Source: Autumnicola sp041679265 (GTDB lineage: Bacteria; Bacteroidota; Bacteroidia; Flavobacteriales; Flavobacteriaceae). Taken from it: a stretch of DNA of 64,000 nucleotides. The position numbers and the translations under genes were made by a program. How positions within the stretch are numbered: position 1 is the stretch's first letter; each line of letters opens with the position of its first letter. The stretch covers positions 248,001-312,000 of the forward strand of contig NZ_JBGFSM010000003.1 of the NCBI RefSeq assembly GCF_041679265.1, read 5' to 3'. The notes under the pieces are model-generated. The model did no database searches. It was not told where the DNA came from and worked only from the letters and a program-made list of their open reading frames with translations. This document shows, piece after piece, positions 35,769-44,025 of the stretch.

Positions 35769-36122
35769 TTAGGCGTTTATTATCCATTCTTTGGCCGATG
35801 CTTTTTCGTTATCTCTAAAAAGTTTAATCTGTGCCTTAGTAAACGGCTTCAGTAATTCAGTAAATTGTTCCTGCCATTTTACTTTACCTACAAAAGCGAC
35901 ATTTTTTAAATGTTCTTCCCTGGAGAATTCAAATATCTTGATTTTGTTTAAGACACTTTTTGCCAAGTATTAAATGTCCTCCATTTCGACATACCAGCTG
36001 GTTTTTGTATGGTTTTTTATATGATCCTGTAATGTCACATATAGCTTTTCAAAATCTTCCTCGTCAAAATTATTTTTAATGACCGTATATAACGTCTTGT
36101 CTCTTTTATAAACTATGATCAT
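35769..36122 (-). pseudogene. SpoIIAA-like protein interrupted by an in-frame stop
   Basis: From the ATG at 36122 the frame gives WYVEMEDI, then TAA (35970-35972), then in the same frame LAKSVLNKIKIFEFSREEHL...VAFVGKVKWQEQF to the end at 35769. Aligned with the intact paralogue at 30799, spacing from the EME motif to the VG motif is the same (31 residues), so only one codon is wrong. Full length would be 117. A TTG just below the stop could restart a 65-residue fragment. It lies 5 bp above the P1B-4 ATPase. Confidence 0.82.
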
Positions 36123-36140
36123 ATCCCAATATTGGTAAAT

Positions 36141-36575
36141 TTAAATCCTGGAGTTAGTAAAATCACCATTACACTTTTCACAAATTCCTTTTACTACTAA
36201 GTTTACATTTTCAGCTATATAACCTTCCGGTAAATTAATATGAGGAATTTTATGATCTGTCAAACAAACTGTTTCATCGCAACTGGTACAATGGAAATGA
36301 ATATGTAAATCCTGTTCTATCTCGCAATTGCAATCGCTTTCACAAAGCGCATATTTTGGTATTCCTGTCCCGTCATCAATTTGATGCACAATTCCGCTGA
36401 TTTCAAAGGTCTTAATTGTACGGGATAAGGTAGCTCGATCAGCCTTTACAAATGCATTCTCTATTTCGGTAAGTGCCACGGCCCGTTCCATTTTTCCCAT
36501 AAATCTATAAATCAAAATACGCATTGCCGTAGGACGAACGTCATGCGCTTCCAATATTTTTTCTATCTCATTCAT
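36141..36575 (-). CDS. Fur-family metalloregulator 2
   Basis: 144 residues: winged helix with RPTAMRILIYRFMGK and KADRATLSRTIKTF, hinge HQIDDGTGIPKYAL, and metal-binding part with CESDCNCEIEQDLHIHFHC, SCDETVCLTD and KGICEKCNGD. It has extra Cys (CESDCNC) absent in Fur-1, suggesting an altered sensory site. Gap to the P-II gene is 11 bp. Fur-1 and Fur-2 each stand beside a SpoIIAA-like gene and a P-type ATPase, so they probably control this cluster with different metal or affinity; inference. Confidence 0.9.
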   Translation of the reverse strand: MNEIEKILEAHDVRPTAMRILIYRFMGKMERAVALTEIENAFVKADRATLSRTIKTFEISGIVHQIDDGTGIPKYALCESDCNCEIEQDLHIHFHCTSCDETVCLTDHKIPHINLPEGYIAENVNLVVKGICEKCNGDFTNSRI

Positions 36576-36586
36576 TTTTCAACGTA

Positions 36587-36925
36587 TTACGAGTCATGTT
36601 TCTTTAAAGACATTCCGGTTTTAATCTGAAAAGCATCTTCAATATTTGATAAATAAATAATACCATCACCTGGATCTGGCGTTTTACCGTTTTCAAGGAT
36701 TATAGCTATGGCCGATTGCGCTTCTTCGTTCTGGCATACCAGCTCAAGTTTTACTACAGGACTATCGGTAATATGAAAATCCAGTGATGGAGAAGCTCCC
36801 TTTGCTTTGAAGGAGCCAGTACCCTCCCCCTGTGAAATAGTCATACTTTTAAATCCCTTTTCACTTAAAGCTTCAATTACCTTCTGAACCCTTTTTGGTT
36901 TTATAAATGCTTTGATTTCTTTCAT
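36587..36925 (-). CDS. P-II-like signalling protein (PII-NG type) of the czc operon
   Basis: 112 residues: MKEIKAFIKPKRVQKVIEAL opens as in GlnB, but the T-loop region is short and lacks the uridylylated Tyr, and TISQGEGTGSF replaces the classical segment; the end GDGIIYLSNIEDAFQIKTG keeps the P-II B/C-loop pattern. Known: the PII-NG group sits beside heavy-metal RND pumps. It probably binds a nucleotide or metal and modulates the pump. 29 bp below czcB and 11 bp above Fur-2. The broken homologue at 8457 has the same place in the cus operon. Confidence 0.85.
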   Translation of the reverse strand: MKEIKAFIKPKRVQKVIEALSEKGFKSMTISQGEGTGSFKAKGASPSLDFHITDSPVVKLELVCQNEEAQSAIAIILENGKTPDPGDGIIYLSNIEDAFQIKTGMSLKKHDS

Positions 36926-36954
36926 GTTTGAATCTTTTTATAGTGTTTTCAATT

Positions 36955-38181
36955 TTAATGACCGTGGGAAGTTTGACTCTTTTGCATTTCAGAAACCAGA
37001 TAATAGGCATTATTGTAGGCCACCATCGTACCTTCCGGTAATGATTCCAAAAGTTTAATTTCTACCCAGCCATCTTCGGTTATTCCCGTTCTCACCTGAA
37101 CAGGTTTCAGTTCCCATTCCGTTTTACCTTCCTCCTGATGTTTCTGGGCGGTAAAAATATATGGGTTCCCATCTTCTTCAATGACCGCTTCTTCCGGCAA
37201 AGCAGGGACTGGTGCTTCACCAGTCCTTATTTTCCCCTGTATATACATTCCCGGAATCAGGTAGTCCTCTTTTTTGTCAATTTCGGCGTGTACATGAACG
37301 GCTTTCGGATTTTGTTCAAATTGTTTTCCTACGGAATATATTTCTCCTGTTAAATTGCTTCCAGGGACAGATTCCAGCGTAAAAGAAATTTTCTGACCCT
37401 CTTTCACCTTATAAATATCTTTTTCAAAAACCATTAAATCGGCATGGACGTGCTCATTATCAACGACCATGAACATACTGGTTTGTGGCTCCACATATTG
37501 CCCTATTTGCACCTTTACCTTTTCTATAAAACCCGCTATTGGACTAACCACAGGAACATATTCGTAAAGGTTTCCATTTCTTACTTGTGTAGCATTTATA
37601 TTTAATTGTCGCAATTGAGATTCATACCCACTCACTTCTCCTTTTACCGACTGAAAATCTGCCTGGGTTTGTTGAAACGTCTTTCCAGAACCGACTTCTG
37701 CTTCATATAAACGTTGTTGTCTTTCAAATTCTTTTTCTAAAAACTGCATCCTGTTATATGCATTAATATAATCTGTTTGCATCTTTGTTAAGTTAGGATG
37801 GGAAAGGTATGCAAGGACTTCTCCTTTCCTAACCTTATCACCTTCAATAACCTTTATAGAAGTAACATTACCTCCTAAAATTGCAGTAACGGTAGCTTCG
37901 TACTGAGGCGGCACTTCCAATTGCCCATTTGCTTCTACTATCCCAGAGAGTGCTTTGGTACCTAACGAATCTACTTTGATTCCCAGGCTGTTAAATTTTA
38001 ATTCAGAAAGGTGTACTGAACGCATCCCACTTTCTTTTTCATTGTTCTCCTTATTTTCTTCTTCTGAATGAGAAGCTGTTTCCCCGGAGCTGTTTTCTTC
38101 TGTATTAGAGTCTTCCTTACAACCTATAAACAGCGTAAGTGAAAAAGCAAGCATCAGGAGATTTATAGTTTTAATATTCAT
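36955..38181 (-). CDS. czcB: CzcB-type RND periplasmic adaptor lipoprotein
   Basis: 408 residues. Lipobox SLTLFIGCKED puts the mature N-terminus at Cys 21. A Glu/Asn-rich linker (22-50), then the adaptor core with ALSGIVEANGQLEVPPQYEA, a lipoyl-like part ILGGNVTSIKVIEGDKVRKG and a coiled-coil hairpin (about 130-195, LEKEFERQQRLYEAEV), ending with the beta-barrel. Simpler than CusB here: no HMBD or DUF3347. Known: couples the inner-membrane pump to the outer-membrane factor. Gap to the pump 21 bp. Confidence 0.9.
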   Translation of the reverse strand: MNIKTINLLMLAFSLTLFIGCKEDSNTEENSSGETASHSEEENKENNEKESGMRSVHLSELKFNSLGIKVDSLGTKALSGIVEANGQLEVPPQYEATVTAILGGNVTSIKVIEGDKVRKGEVLAYLSHPNLTKMQTDYINAYNRMQFLEKEFERQQRLYEAEVGSGKTFQQTQADFQSVKGEVSGYESQLRQLNINATQVRNGNLYEYVPVVSPIAGFIEKVKVQIGQYVEPQTSMFMVVDNEHVHADLMVFEKDIYKVKEGQKISFTLESVPGSNLTGEIYSVGKQFEQNPKAVHVHAEIDKKEDYLIPGMYIQGKIRTGEAPVPALPEEAVIEEDGNPYIFTAQKHQEEGKTEWELKPVQVRTGITEDGWVEIKLLESLPEGTMVAYNNAYYLVSEMQKSQTSHGH

Positions 38182-38202
38182 ATCGTTTTTATGTTTAATT
38201 TT

Positions 38203-41200
38203 TTACTTTGAATTTTTCAGATAATATTCGAGTTGGTAACGGCTATCGAGATAATCATTGAAAGCGCCCCACGCATTCACCTCGATACGAATTGCATCCC
38301 TTATATTTTGAAGAAAAGTCACATAATCTATAGCTCCTTCTTTAAATGCCAGCACAGATCCGTTCTGTTGCTCCTTAGCCAAAGGAAGAGCTTCCTCTTT
38401 ATAATAGTTCCAGGAATTTCTCCATTTTATAAATTCTTCCCGCATATTCATATATTCTGTTTCCAGTTCCAGTTTATCCTGATAAAAATTCTGTTCTGCG
38501 ATCTCCCGGTTGATTTTTGCTTCCTGTGTACGTCCCAATGTGGGACCAAAGAATAATGGAATCTGTATACCTATTTGGTATTGATAAAACCCCGATTGTC
38601 CATTTATTTCCTGCATGGCATATTGTCCCTGAAGTTTAGGCAAGAACTCAGATTTCCGTTCTTTCGTAATAGCCCTGGCTACATCTACCCTCTGCTCAGC
38701 TACATTTAGAAATGGATGATTTTCTAGTGATTCCACTAAAAAATTTAATGGTTCATCTAATGTTTCAGCCGATACCTCGGGAACGTCGTATAAGGTATCG
38801 CTGGCCAGCCAGAGATTTAGTTGTTGCAATGACTTTTGATAATTTCGAAAAGATTGCTCTAACTGTATTCTAACCTCGTTTCCCTGATTGGAGGTGGCCA
38901 GGTATTCCAGTTTGGAGGTGGCTTCTGTTTCATATCTAATCCGGGCAGCGCGTTCAATATCTTCAAATATTGAATCCATTTTCTTATATACCTGATATAT
39001 CTTTTTTTGAGAATAAACCGAAGCCCAGGCCCGGCTTACCCGGCGTTCAATTTCTATAGTATTAAGATCCAAAGCGTTTTCTGCAAGAGCTACTCTTTCT
39101 TTTTGCAACTTTAAGCGGGGTGCAATTCCGAAGATATCAATGCCCTGTTGTTGAACCCCTATTTTAGTATAAATACCGTCAGATCCATTTCCTACTTCTT
39201 CTTTTCCTGTAAAGATTTGAGTATTCCCAAAATCAAAAGCTGTTTTGCTTAATACTTCTTCACCTTCTATTGCGAGCTGAGCAGCTTTTAACTGAGGATA
39301 GTTTTTAACCGCCATCTCTTTCGCATTTTCCAAACTAATAGTTTGCAAACTATCTTGTAAATCCTGGCTACTTTCCTCCGTGTTTGATTGAGCGGAAGCT
39401 GAAAAAGTCCCGCCCAGAATGCAACCTATAACCAGGATGGTAGCCAAAGATCCTGAATAGGTGTTTTTAAGCTCGTTGGACTTTTGTTTTTTCTTTTCCC
39501 GTTTCCTTTCTACAAAAGTATAAAGCACCGGTAGCACAATGAGCGTTAGCAAAGTCGCTGTAAGCATCCCACCAATTACTACCGTAGCAAGTGGTTGTTG
39601 CACTTCTGCACCCGCCGAAGTAGAAAATGCCATCGGCAAAAAGCCAAAAATATCTGTTGTCGCTGTTAACATAATAGGTCTAATTCGTTCTTTGGTTCCT
39701 GTAAAAATCCTTTCTCTTATACTGGTCACTCCTTCTTCTTTTAAGGAATTAAATCTATTGATAAGTACCAGTCCGTTTAAAACTGCTACCCCAAATAATA
39801 CGATGAATCCCACACCGGCAGAAATACTGAATGGCATATCCCTTATCCACAAGGCGAACACGCCTCCAATGGCAGCCAATGGAATTGCTATATAAATCAT
39901 GATAGATTGGGAAAAAGACTGTAAGGCAAAATATAGGAGGACAAAAATTAAAAATAGCGCAATTGGAACTACGATGATTAATCGGTCTTTAGCACTTTGG
40001 AGGTTCTCGAATTCCCCGCCATAAGAAATATAATAGCCTGGAGGTAAATCTAATTCTTCATCCAGTTTCTGCTGAATGTCATTCACTACAGATTCCACAT
40101 CCCTACCCCGGGCATTAACCCCTACATAGGTTCTTCTATAAGTGTCATCCCTGGAAATTTGCATGGGTCCCGCCACATATTCAATATTAGCCACTTCTTT
40201 GATAGGCACCTGGGTTCCATCGGGAAGATCTATATACATCCCCCGCAGATCATCAATATTCTTTCGATGATTTTCATCGAAACGTATCACCAAATCAAAG
40301 CGTTTTTCTCCTTCAAAAATAACTCCCGCTGTACCTCCGGCGAATGCGGTGCTTATGTAATCGTTAACCTTTTGAATGTCCAACCCATATTGGGCAATTT
40401 TCCTACGATTAAATTTTACGGTCATTTGCGGTAAACCAGAAGTTCTTTCAGGATTCACATCTCCTGCTCCGGGCACAGTTTGAATAATATCTGCCATCTC
40501 CTGCACTTTTTCTGACAGGACTTTCAGATCTTCCCCATATAATTTAACCGCAATATCTTCCCTGACACCTTCAAGCAACTCATTAAAGCGTAGCTCTACC
40601 GGTTGGGTAAATACCAGGTTGACCCCGGTAAGCTCTTCGTTAAGTTTTTCCTTGATTTGTTCTATCAACCCTTCTTTAGTATCAGATGTAGTCCATTTAT
40701 CCTTATCTTTTTCAAGGATCAGGTACATATCTGCTATGTCCATAGGCATAGGATCTGTAGGAATATCAGCCACCCCTATTCTCGCCGTAGCTGTTTTAAT
40801 TTCGGGGAAATTTTCTAAAAGTAAATTTTCTATTTTTTTAGAGACCTCTATGGATTCTGTAAGTGAGCTACCAGGCCTAATTAACGCCTGCATGGCTATA
40901 TCCCCTTCATCGAGTTGTGGAACGAATTCCCCTCCCATTCTGGAAAATAGAAAACCAGCAATAATAAGTAATACTACTGCGGAACCAAGTACTATTAATT
41001 TCAGTTTTAATGCCCCTCTAAGTAAAGGCATATATACTTTTTGAATTGCACGAATAATTTTATCGCTTATTTTTTCCAGCCAGCGTTCGAACCTGCCAAA
41101 CCAGTTCTTTTTATTCTGAATAGGTTTCATCAGTAAAGCGGACATCATGGGTACGTAAGTAAGGCATAAGAAAATTGCCCCAATCATGGCAAAACCGAAG

Positions 41201-42642
41201 GTAAATGCCATGGGTCGAAACATTTTTCCTTCTACACCCGTAAGAAAGAGAATAGGTGCAAAAACAATAAGTATAATGATTTGTCCGAAGAAGGCAGAAC
41301 CCATCATAGTACTCCCTGCATCATACGCCACCTCATCCATGACACCCTTCTTGAATTTTATTTTACCGGATCGAATGCGCTTTTGTATTTCATATACAGT
41401 GCCTTCAATAATAATAACTGCCCCGTCTATAATGATTCCGAAGTCAATCGCACCCAGACTCATTAAATTTGCCCAAACATTGAATTGTTTCATGAGAATA
41501 AAGGCAAAGAGCAGGGACAATGGGATGGTAGTAGCGGTTATAAGGCCACCTCTTAGACTTCCCAGTAATATCACCAGTGCAAAAATCACTATCAATGCAC
41601 CTTCCAGTAAATTAGTTTTAACAGTATCGGTAGTTCTTCCTATCAATTCACTTCGGTCAATGATAGGTGCGATGGTTAAACCTTCAGGCAAAGATTTTGA
41701 TACCTCGGCCATACGATCTTTAACATCCTGAATTACGGCATTTGGATTGGCTCCTTTAAGCATCATAATAATTCCACCCACTGCTTCTTCGCCATCCTGG
41801 GTAAAAGCACCATACCGCACCTGACTTCCATACTGAACATTTTCAGCAACATCTCCAATAGTCACCGGAATGCCATTTTGGGTGGTGATAGAAATCTCTC
41901 TAATATCGTCCAACGAGCGAATTAATCCTTCCCCTCTTATAAAATTGGACATTTTATTTTTTTCAATATAAGCTCCCCCTGTATTCACATTATTACGGGA
42001 CAAAGCTTCGTAAACTTCAGATATACTGATACCGGTACTGTTTAATTTTTCCGGATTAACGGCAACCTCGTATTGCTTTATTGAACCTCCAAAAGAATTT
42101 ACTTCAACCACTCCTTCCAACAGGGTTAGTTGACGTTTAACTATCCAGTCCTGAATTGTTCGAAGCTCCATGGGAGAATAGTCGTCTGCATATCCTTCTT
42201 CCGGTTTAATCGTGTATTCATAAATTTGCCCTAAGCCGGTGGATATTGGGCCCATCGCCGGACTGCCAAATTTTTCTGGAATTGTTTGGTTCAATTCATT
42301 AAGCTTTTCCTGAACAAGCTGACGGGGCAGGTAAGTTCCCATATCGTCTTTAAAAACGATGGTAACTACAGAAAGTCCAAACCGGGAAACCGATCGTATT
42401 TCTGTAACTCCGGGTAAATTCCCCATGGAAAGTTCTACAGGATAGGTTACAAACTGTTCAATATCTTCGGTAGCCAGATTAGGGGATTGGGTAATCACCT
42501 GCACCTGATTGTTGGTAATATCTGGTACCGATCCCAGATTTACGGTAGACATGGACCAAATACCAGTACCAATAAGCGCTATAGTAAGTAGTCCAACAAT
42601 AAATTTATTATTAATGGAAAATGAAATGATTCTATTAATCAT
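38203..42642 (-). CDS. czcA: CzcA-type RND pump fused to a TolC/CzcC-type outer-membrane factor
   Basis: 1479 residues. Residues 1-1045 are a complete heavy-metal RND pump: IISFSINNKFIVGLLTI, VPDITNNQVQVITQSP, the TM4 segment DFGIIIDGAVIIIEGTV (zinc/cobalt-type HME1 pattern), GVAVLNGLVLINRF. After a basic linker (about 1041-1060) a helix follows, LATILVIGCILGGTFSASA, ending as a signal peptide does, then a full outer-membrane factor (about 1090-1479): NAKEMAVKNYPQLKAAQLAI...YLDSRYQLEYYL. Either the precursor is cut after the helix or the chain spans both membranes. This operon has no separate OMF, so the fused part is its CzcC. Confidence 0.92.
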   Translation of the reverse strand: MINRIISFSINNKFIVGLLTIALIGTGIWSMSTVNLGSVPDITNNQVQVITQSPNLATEDIEQFVTYPVELSMGNLPGVTEIRSVSRFGLSVVTIVFKDDMGTYLPRQLVQEKLNELNQTIPEKFGSPAMGPISTGLGQIYEYTIKPEEGYADDYSPMELRTIQDWIVKRQLTLLEGVVEVNSFGGSIKQYEVAVNPEKLNSTGISISEVYEALSRNNVNTGGAYIEKNKMSNFIRGEGLIRSLDDIREISITTQNGIPVTIGDVAENVQYGSQVRYGAFTQDGEEAVGGIIMMLKGANPNAVIQDVKDRMAEVSKSLPEGLTIAPIIDRSELIGRTTDTVKTNLLEGALIVIFALVILLGSLRGGLITATTIPLSLLFAFILMKQFNVWANLMSLGAIDFGIIIDGAVIIIEGTVYEIQKRIRSGKIKFKKGVMDEVAYDAGSTMMGSAFFGQIIILIVFAPILFLTGVEGKMFRPMAFTFGFAMIGAIFLCLTYVPMMSALLMKPIQNKKNWFGRFERWLEKISDKIIRAIQKVYMPLLRGALKLKLIVLGSAVVLLIIAGFLFSRMGGEFVPQLDEGDIAMQALIRPGSSLTESIEVSKKIENLLLENFPEIKTATARIGVADIPTDPMPMDIADMYLILEKDKDKWTTSDTKEGLIEQIKEKLNEELTGVNLVFTQPVELRFNELLEGVREDIAVKLYGEDLKVLSEKVQEMADIIQTVPGAGDVNPERTSGLPQMTVKFNRRKIAQYGLDIQKVNDYISTAFAGGTAGVIFEGEKRFDLVIRFDENHRKNIDDLRGMYIDLPDGTQVPIKEVANIEYVAGPMQISRDDTYRRTYVGVNARGRDVESVVNDIQQKLDEELDLPPGYYISYGGEFENLQSAKDRLIIVVPIALFLIFVLLYFALQSFSQSIMIYIAIPLAAIGGVFALWIRDMPFSISAGVGFIVLFGVAVLNGLVLINRFNSLKEEGVTSIRERIFTGTKERIRPIMLTATTDIFGFLPMAFSTSAGAEVQQPLATVVIGGMLTATLLTLIVLPVLYTFVERKREKKKQKSNELKNTYSGSLATILVIGCILGGTFSASAQSNTEESSQDLQDSLQTISLENAKEMAVKNYPQLKAAQLAIEGEEVLSKTAFDFGNTQIFTGKEEVGNGSDGIYTKIGVQQQGIDIFGIAPRLKLQKERVALAENALDLNTIEIERRVSRAWASVYSQKKIYQVYKKMDSIFEDIERAARIRYETEATSKLEYLATSNQGNEVRIQLEQSFRNYQKSLQQLNLWLASDTLYDVPEVSAETLDEPLNFLVESLENHPFLNVAEQRVDVARAITKERKSEFLPKLQGQYAMQEINGQSGFYQYQIGIQIPLFFGPTLGRTQEAKINREIAEQNFYQDKLELETEYMNMREEFIKWRNSWNYYKEEALPLAKEQQNGSVLAFKEGAIDYVTFLQNIRDAIRIEVNAWGAFNDYLDSRYQLEYYLKNSK

Positions 42643-42740
42643 ATAAGAAAAATTAATTCAGTTAAACATCTCGATAGTTCCTAAGAAGAAAAATCGATAT
42701 CGCCCTGATCACAATAAAAACTGGTGTTAAGGGCCAAAAA

Positions 42741-42756
42741 AGGATATAGTTATCCT
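42741..42756 (-). terminator. Weak terminator between the DUF6660 gene and czcA
   Basis: AGGATA-N4-TATCCT followed on the minus strand by six T. The stem is only 6 bp, so partial readthrough into czcA is expected. Confidence 0.45.
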
Positions 42757-42770
42757 ATTAAAAAACTGAA

Positions 42771-43097
42771 TTAAACCCTTGGAGGATCTAAAAAGGAAAG
42801 AATAGGTTCATCTCCAAAATTATCGAAATGAACAAATGCTTTGGATGGAATGTCCGTAACCAAAGGTTCAAAATTTGAAGAACCAAAATCTACAGTGTGT
42901 ACATGGCAGCAATGACAACTACAAAATGGTGGACATAAATCTGCTATCTGATTGTGGGAGTGGTCAAGATCCATCTCCTGAAAACTAACCGCGGTTATTT
43001 CAGAATCTGAAGAGATTACTGAAGAGTCGTTATCGTTACAGGCTAGTAAATTGAGCCCGAACACATATAATGATAATATGAATGCGATTATTTTCAC
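42771..43097 (-). CDS. DUF6660 small secreted Cys/His protein
   Basis: 108 residues, GTG start (43097). N-terminal signal helix FILSLYVFGLNLLACND; a Cys could be a lipobox (LLAC). The centre has MDLDHSHNQIADLCPPFCSC followed by HCCHVH, six ligand-type residues in a row, as in DUF6660. Its role is unknown, but in flavobacteria it stands before metal pumps as it does here, 128 bp above czcA. It could be a periplasmic zinc buffer or sensor; inference. Confidence 0.75.
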   Translation of the reverse strand: MKIIAFILSLYVFGLNLLACNDNDSSVISSDSEITAVSFQEMDLDHSHNQIADLCPPFCSCHCCHVHTVDFGSSNFEPLVTDIPSKAFVHFDNFGDEPILSFLDPPRV

Positions 43098-43527
43098 ACA
43101 ACAAAGATAAGAAAATAGGGATGCACAGGGTGTGCAAAAGACTTGTGAGGGAATTCAATTAAAAATTTTACTGCTCGAATTAAGTCATTTTCACGGTTCT
43201 TTAAAAGAAAATGACCATTTTTATTAAATAATAAGGTTCTATTTATCCAAATTTGAGAACTTATTAAATAGAAAATTTTGTTCTGAGTATCGAAATACTT
43301 GTTAACAAACACTTTATTTTAGAGTAATATCCTTTTCAGTATAATCAATAGGATAAAAAATTATTTTTTTCAGGTTAAAATAAAACCAAATAAGCATATA
43401 CAGTTTATGTTATTTTGTGATAATGAAGTTAAGACGTTACCAAAAAATGAAAGTTTATTACAAATTTTTAATACTGTCATCAGAAGATTAGCTTTAATTT
43501 TATTGATTTAAAACTAACCAGAATATT
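43098..43527. other. Divergent regulatory gap between the czc and copper-oxidase clusters
   Basis: 430 bp, AT-rich, no supported gene. On the minus side it holds the candidate promoter and inverted repeat at 43102-43136. On the plus side no exact TAnnTTTG box was found within 200 bp of the HYC_CC_PP copy 4 start (closest TAGCTTTA). Confidence 0.6.
43102..43136 (-). promoter_or_regulatory. Candidate promoter and operator of the DUF6660-czc cluster
   Basis: TATCTTTG (43109-43102, minus) matches TAnnTTTG. A perfect inverted repeat TGCACA-GGG-TGTGCA (43122-43136) lies just upstream of it, over the -20 to -30 region. The box ends 4 nt above the GTG at 43097, so the transcript would be leaderless if this is the real promoter. 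Confidence 0.4.
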
Positions 43528-43947
43528 GTGATTAAGATTTTTAAAAATATCCTTATTAATAGCTTAGGCTTCCTGGTTGTTTTTTCGACTCTCTCATTTT
43601 CAGTAAATAGACATTATTGTGGTGAGCTATTAATTGATAGTGCAATATTTCAAAAAACAAAGTCTTGTTGTTTTGAGAATTCAATAGATAGTGAAAATGA
43701 AAAATTACAAGCAAATAATACCTGTTGTACCGATAACCAAGTTTTAATAGAAGGCCAAAATGAATTAAAAAACTCTTTTCCTTCATTTCTTTCTTTCCCT
43801 TCTTTTCCTGTCATAGCCTATCCATCTGAATTTAATTTGATCTTAGTATTAAATTTTGAAGATGTTGAAAGTAGTATGCCGATTACCCATCCGCTACCAG
43901 CATTAAAAAATCGCTTGTATATTTTTTTTGATACCCTCCTCATTTAG
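43528..43947 (+). CDS. HYC_CC_PP family secreted metal-associated protein (copy 4)
   Basis: 139 residues, GTG start. Signal helix (INSLGFLVVFSTLSFSVN), RHYCGELLIDS (HYC, the only copy with the exact triplet), KSCCFENS, NTCCTDNQ (CC), and THPLPALKNR where the others have PP. Hydrophobic end TLLI. It is the first gene of the plus-strand copper cluster, 78 bp above the multicopper oxidase. Role unknown. Confidence 0.83.
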   Translation: MIKIFKNILINSLGFLVVFSTLSFSVNRHYCGELLIDSAIFQKTKSCCFENSIDSENEKLQANNTCCTDNQVLIEGQNELKNSFPSFLSFPSFPVIAYPSEFNLILVLNFEDVESSMPITHPLPALKNRLYIFFDTLLI

Positions 43948-44025
43948 TCTCAGTTTTGGATTACACGCTAATATTAATTATTAGAAAGTGTTACTGATAT
44001 ATTCTTTTAATCTAAAATGCAATAA

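Noticed and set aside
43094..43312. A 72-codon minus-strand frame above DUF6660
   Set aside because: AT-rich, no family features, and it covers the promoter region.
43403..43423. A CATA...TATG pair upstream of HYC_CC_PP copy 4 that resembles the palindrome of copies 1 and 2
   Set aside because: The half-sites differ and the spacing is one base short; no TAnnTTTG box lies 18 nt below it.
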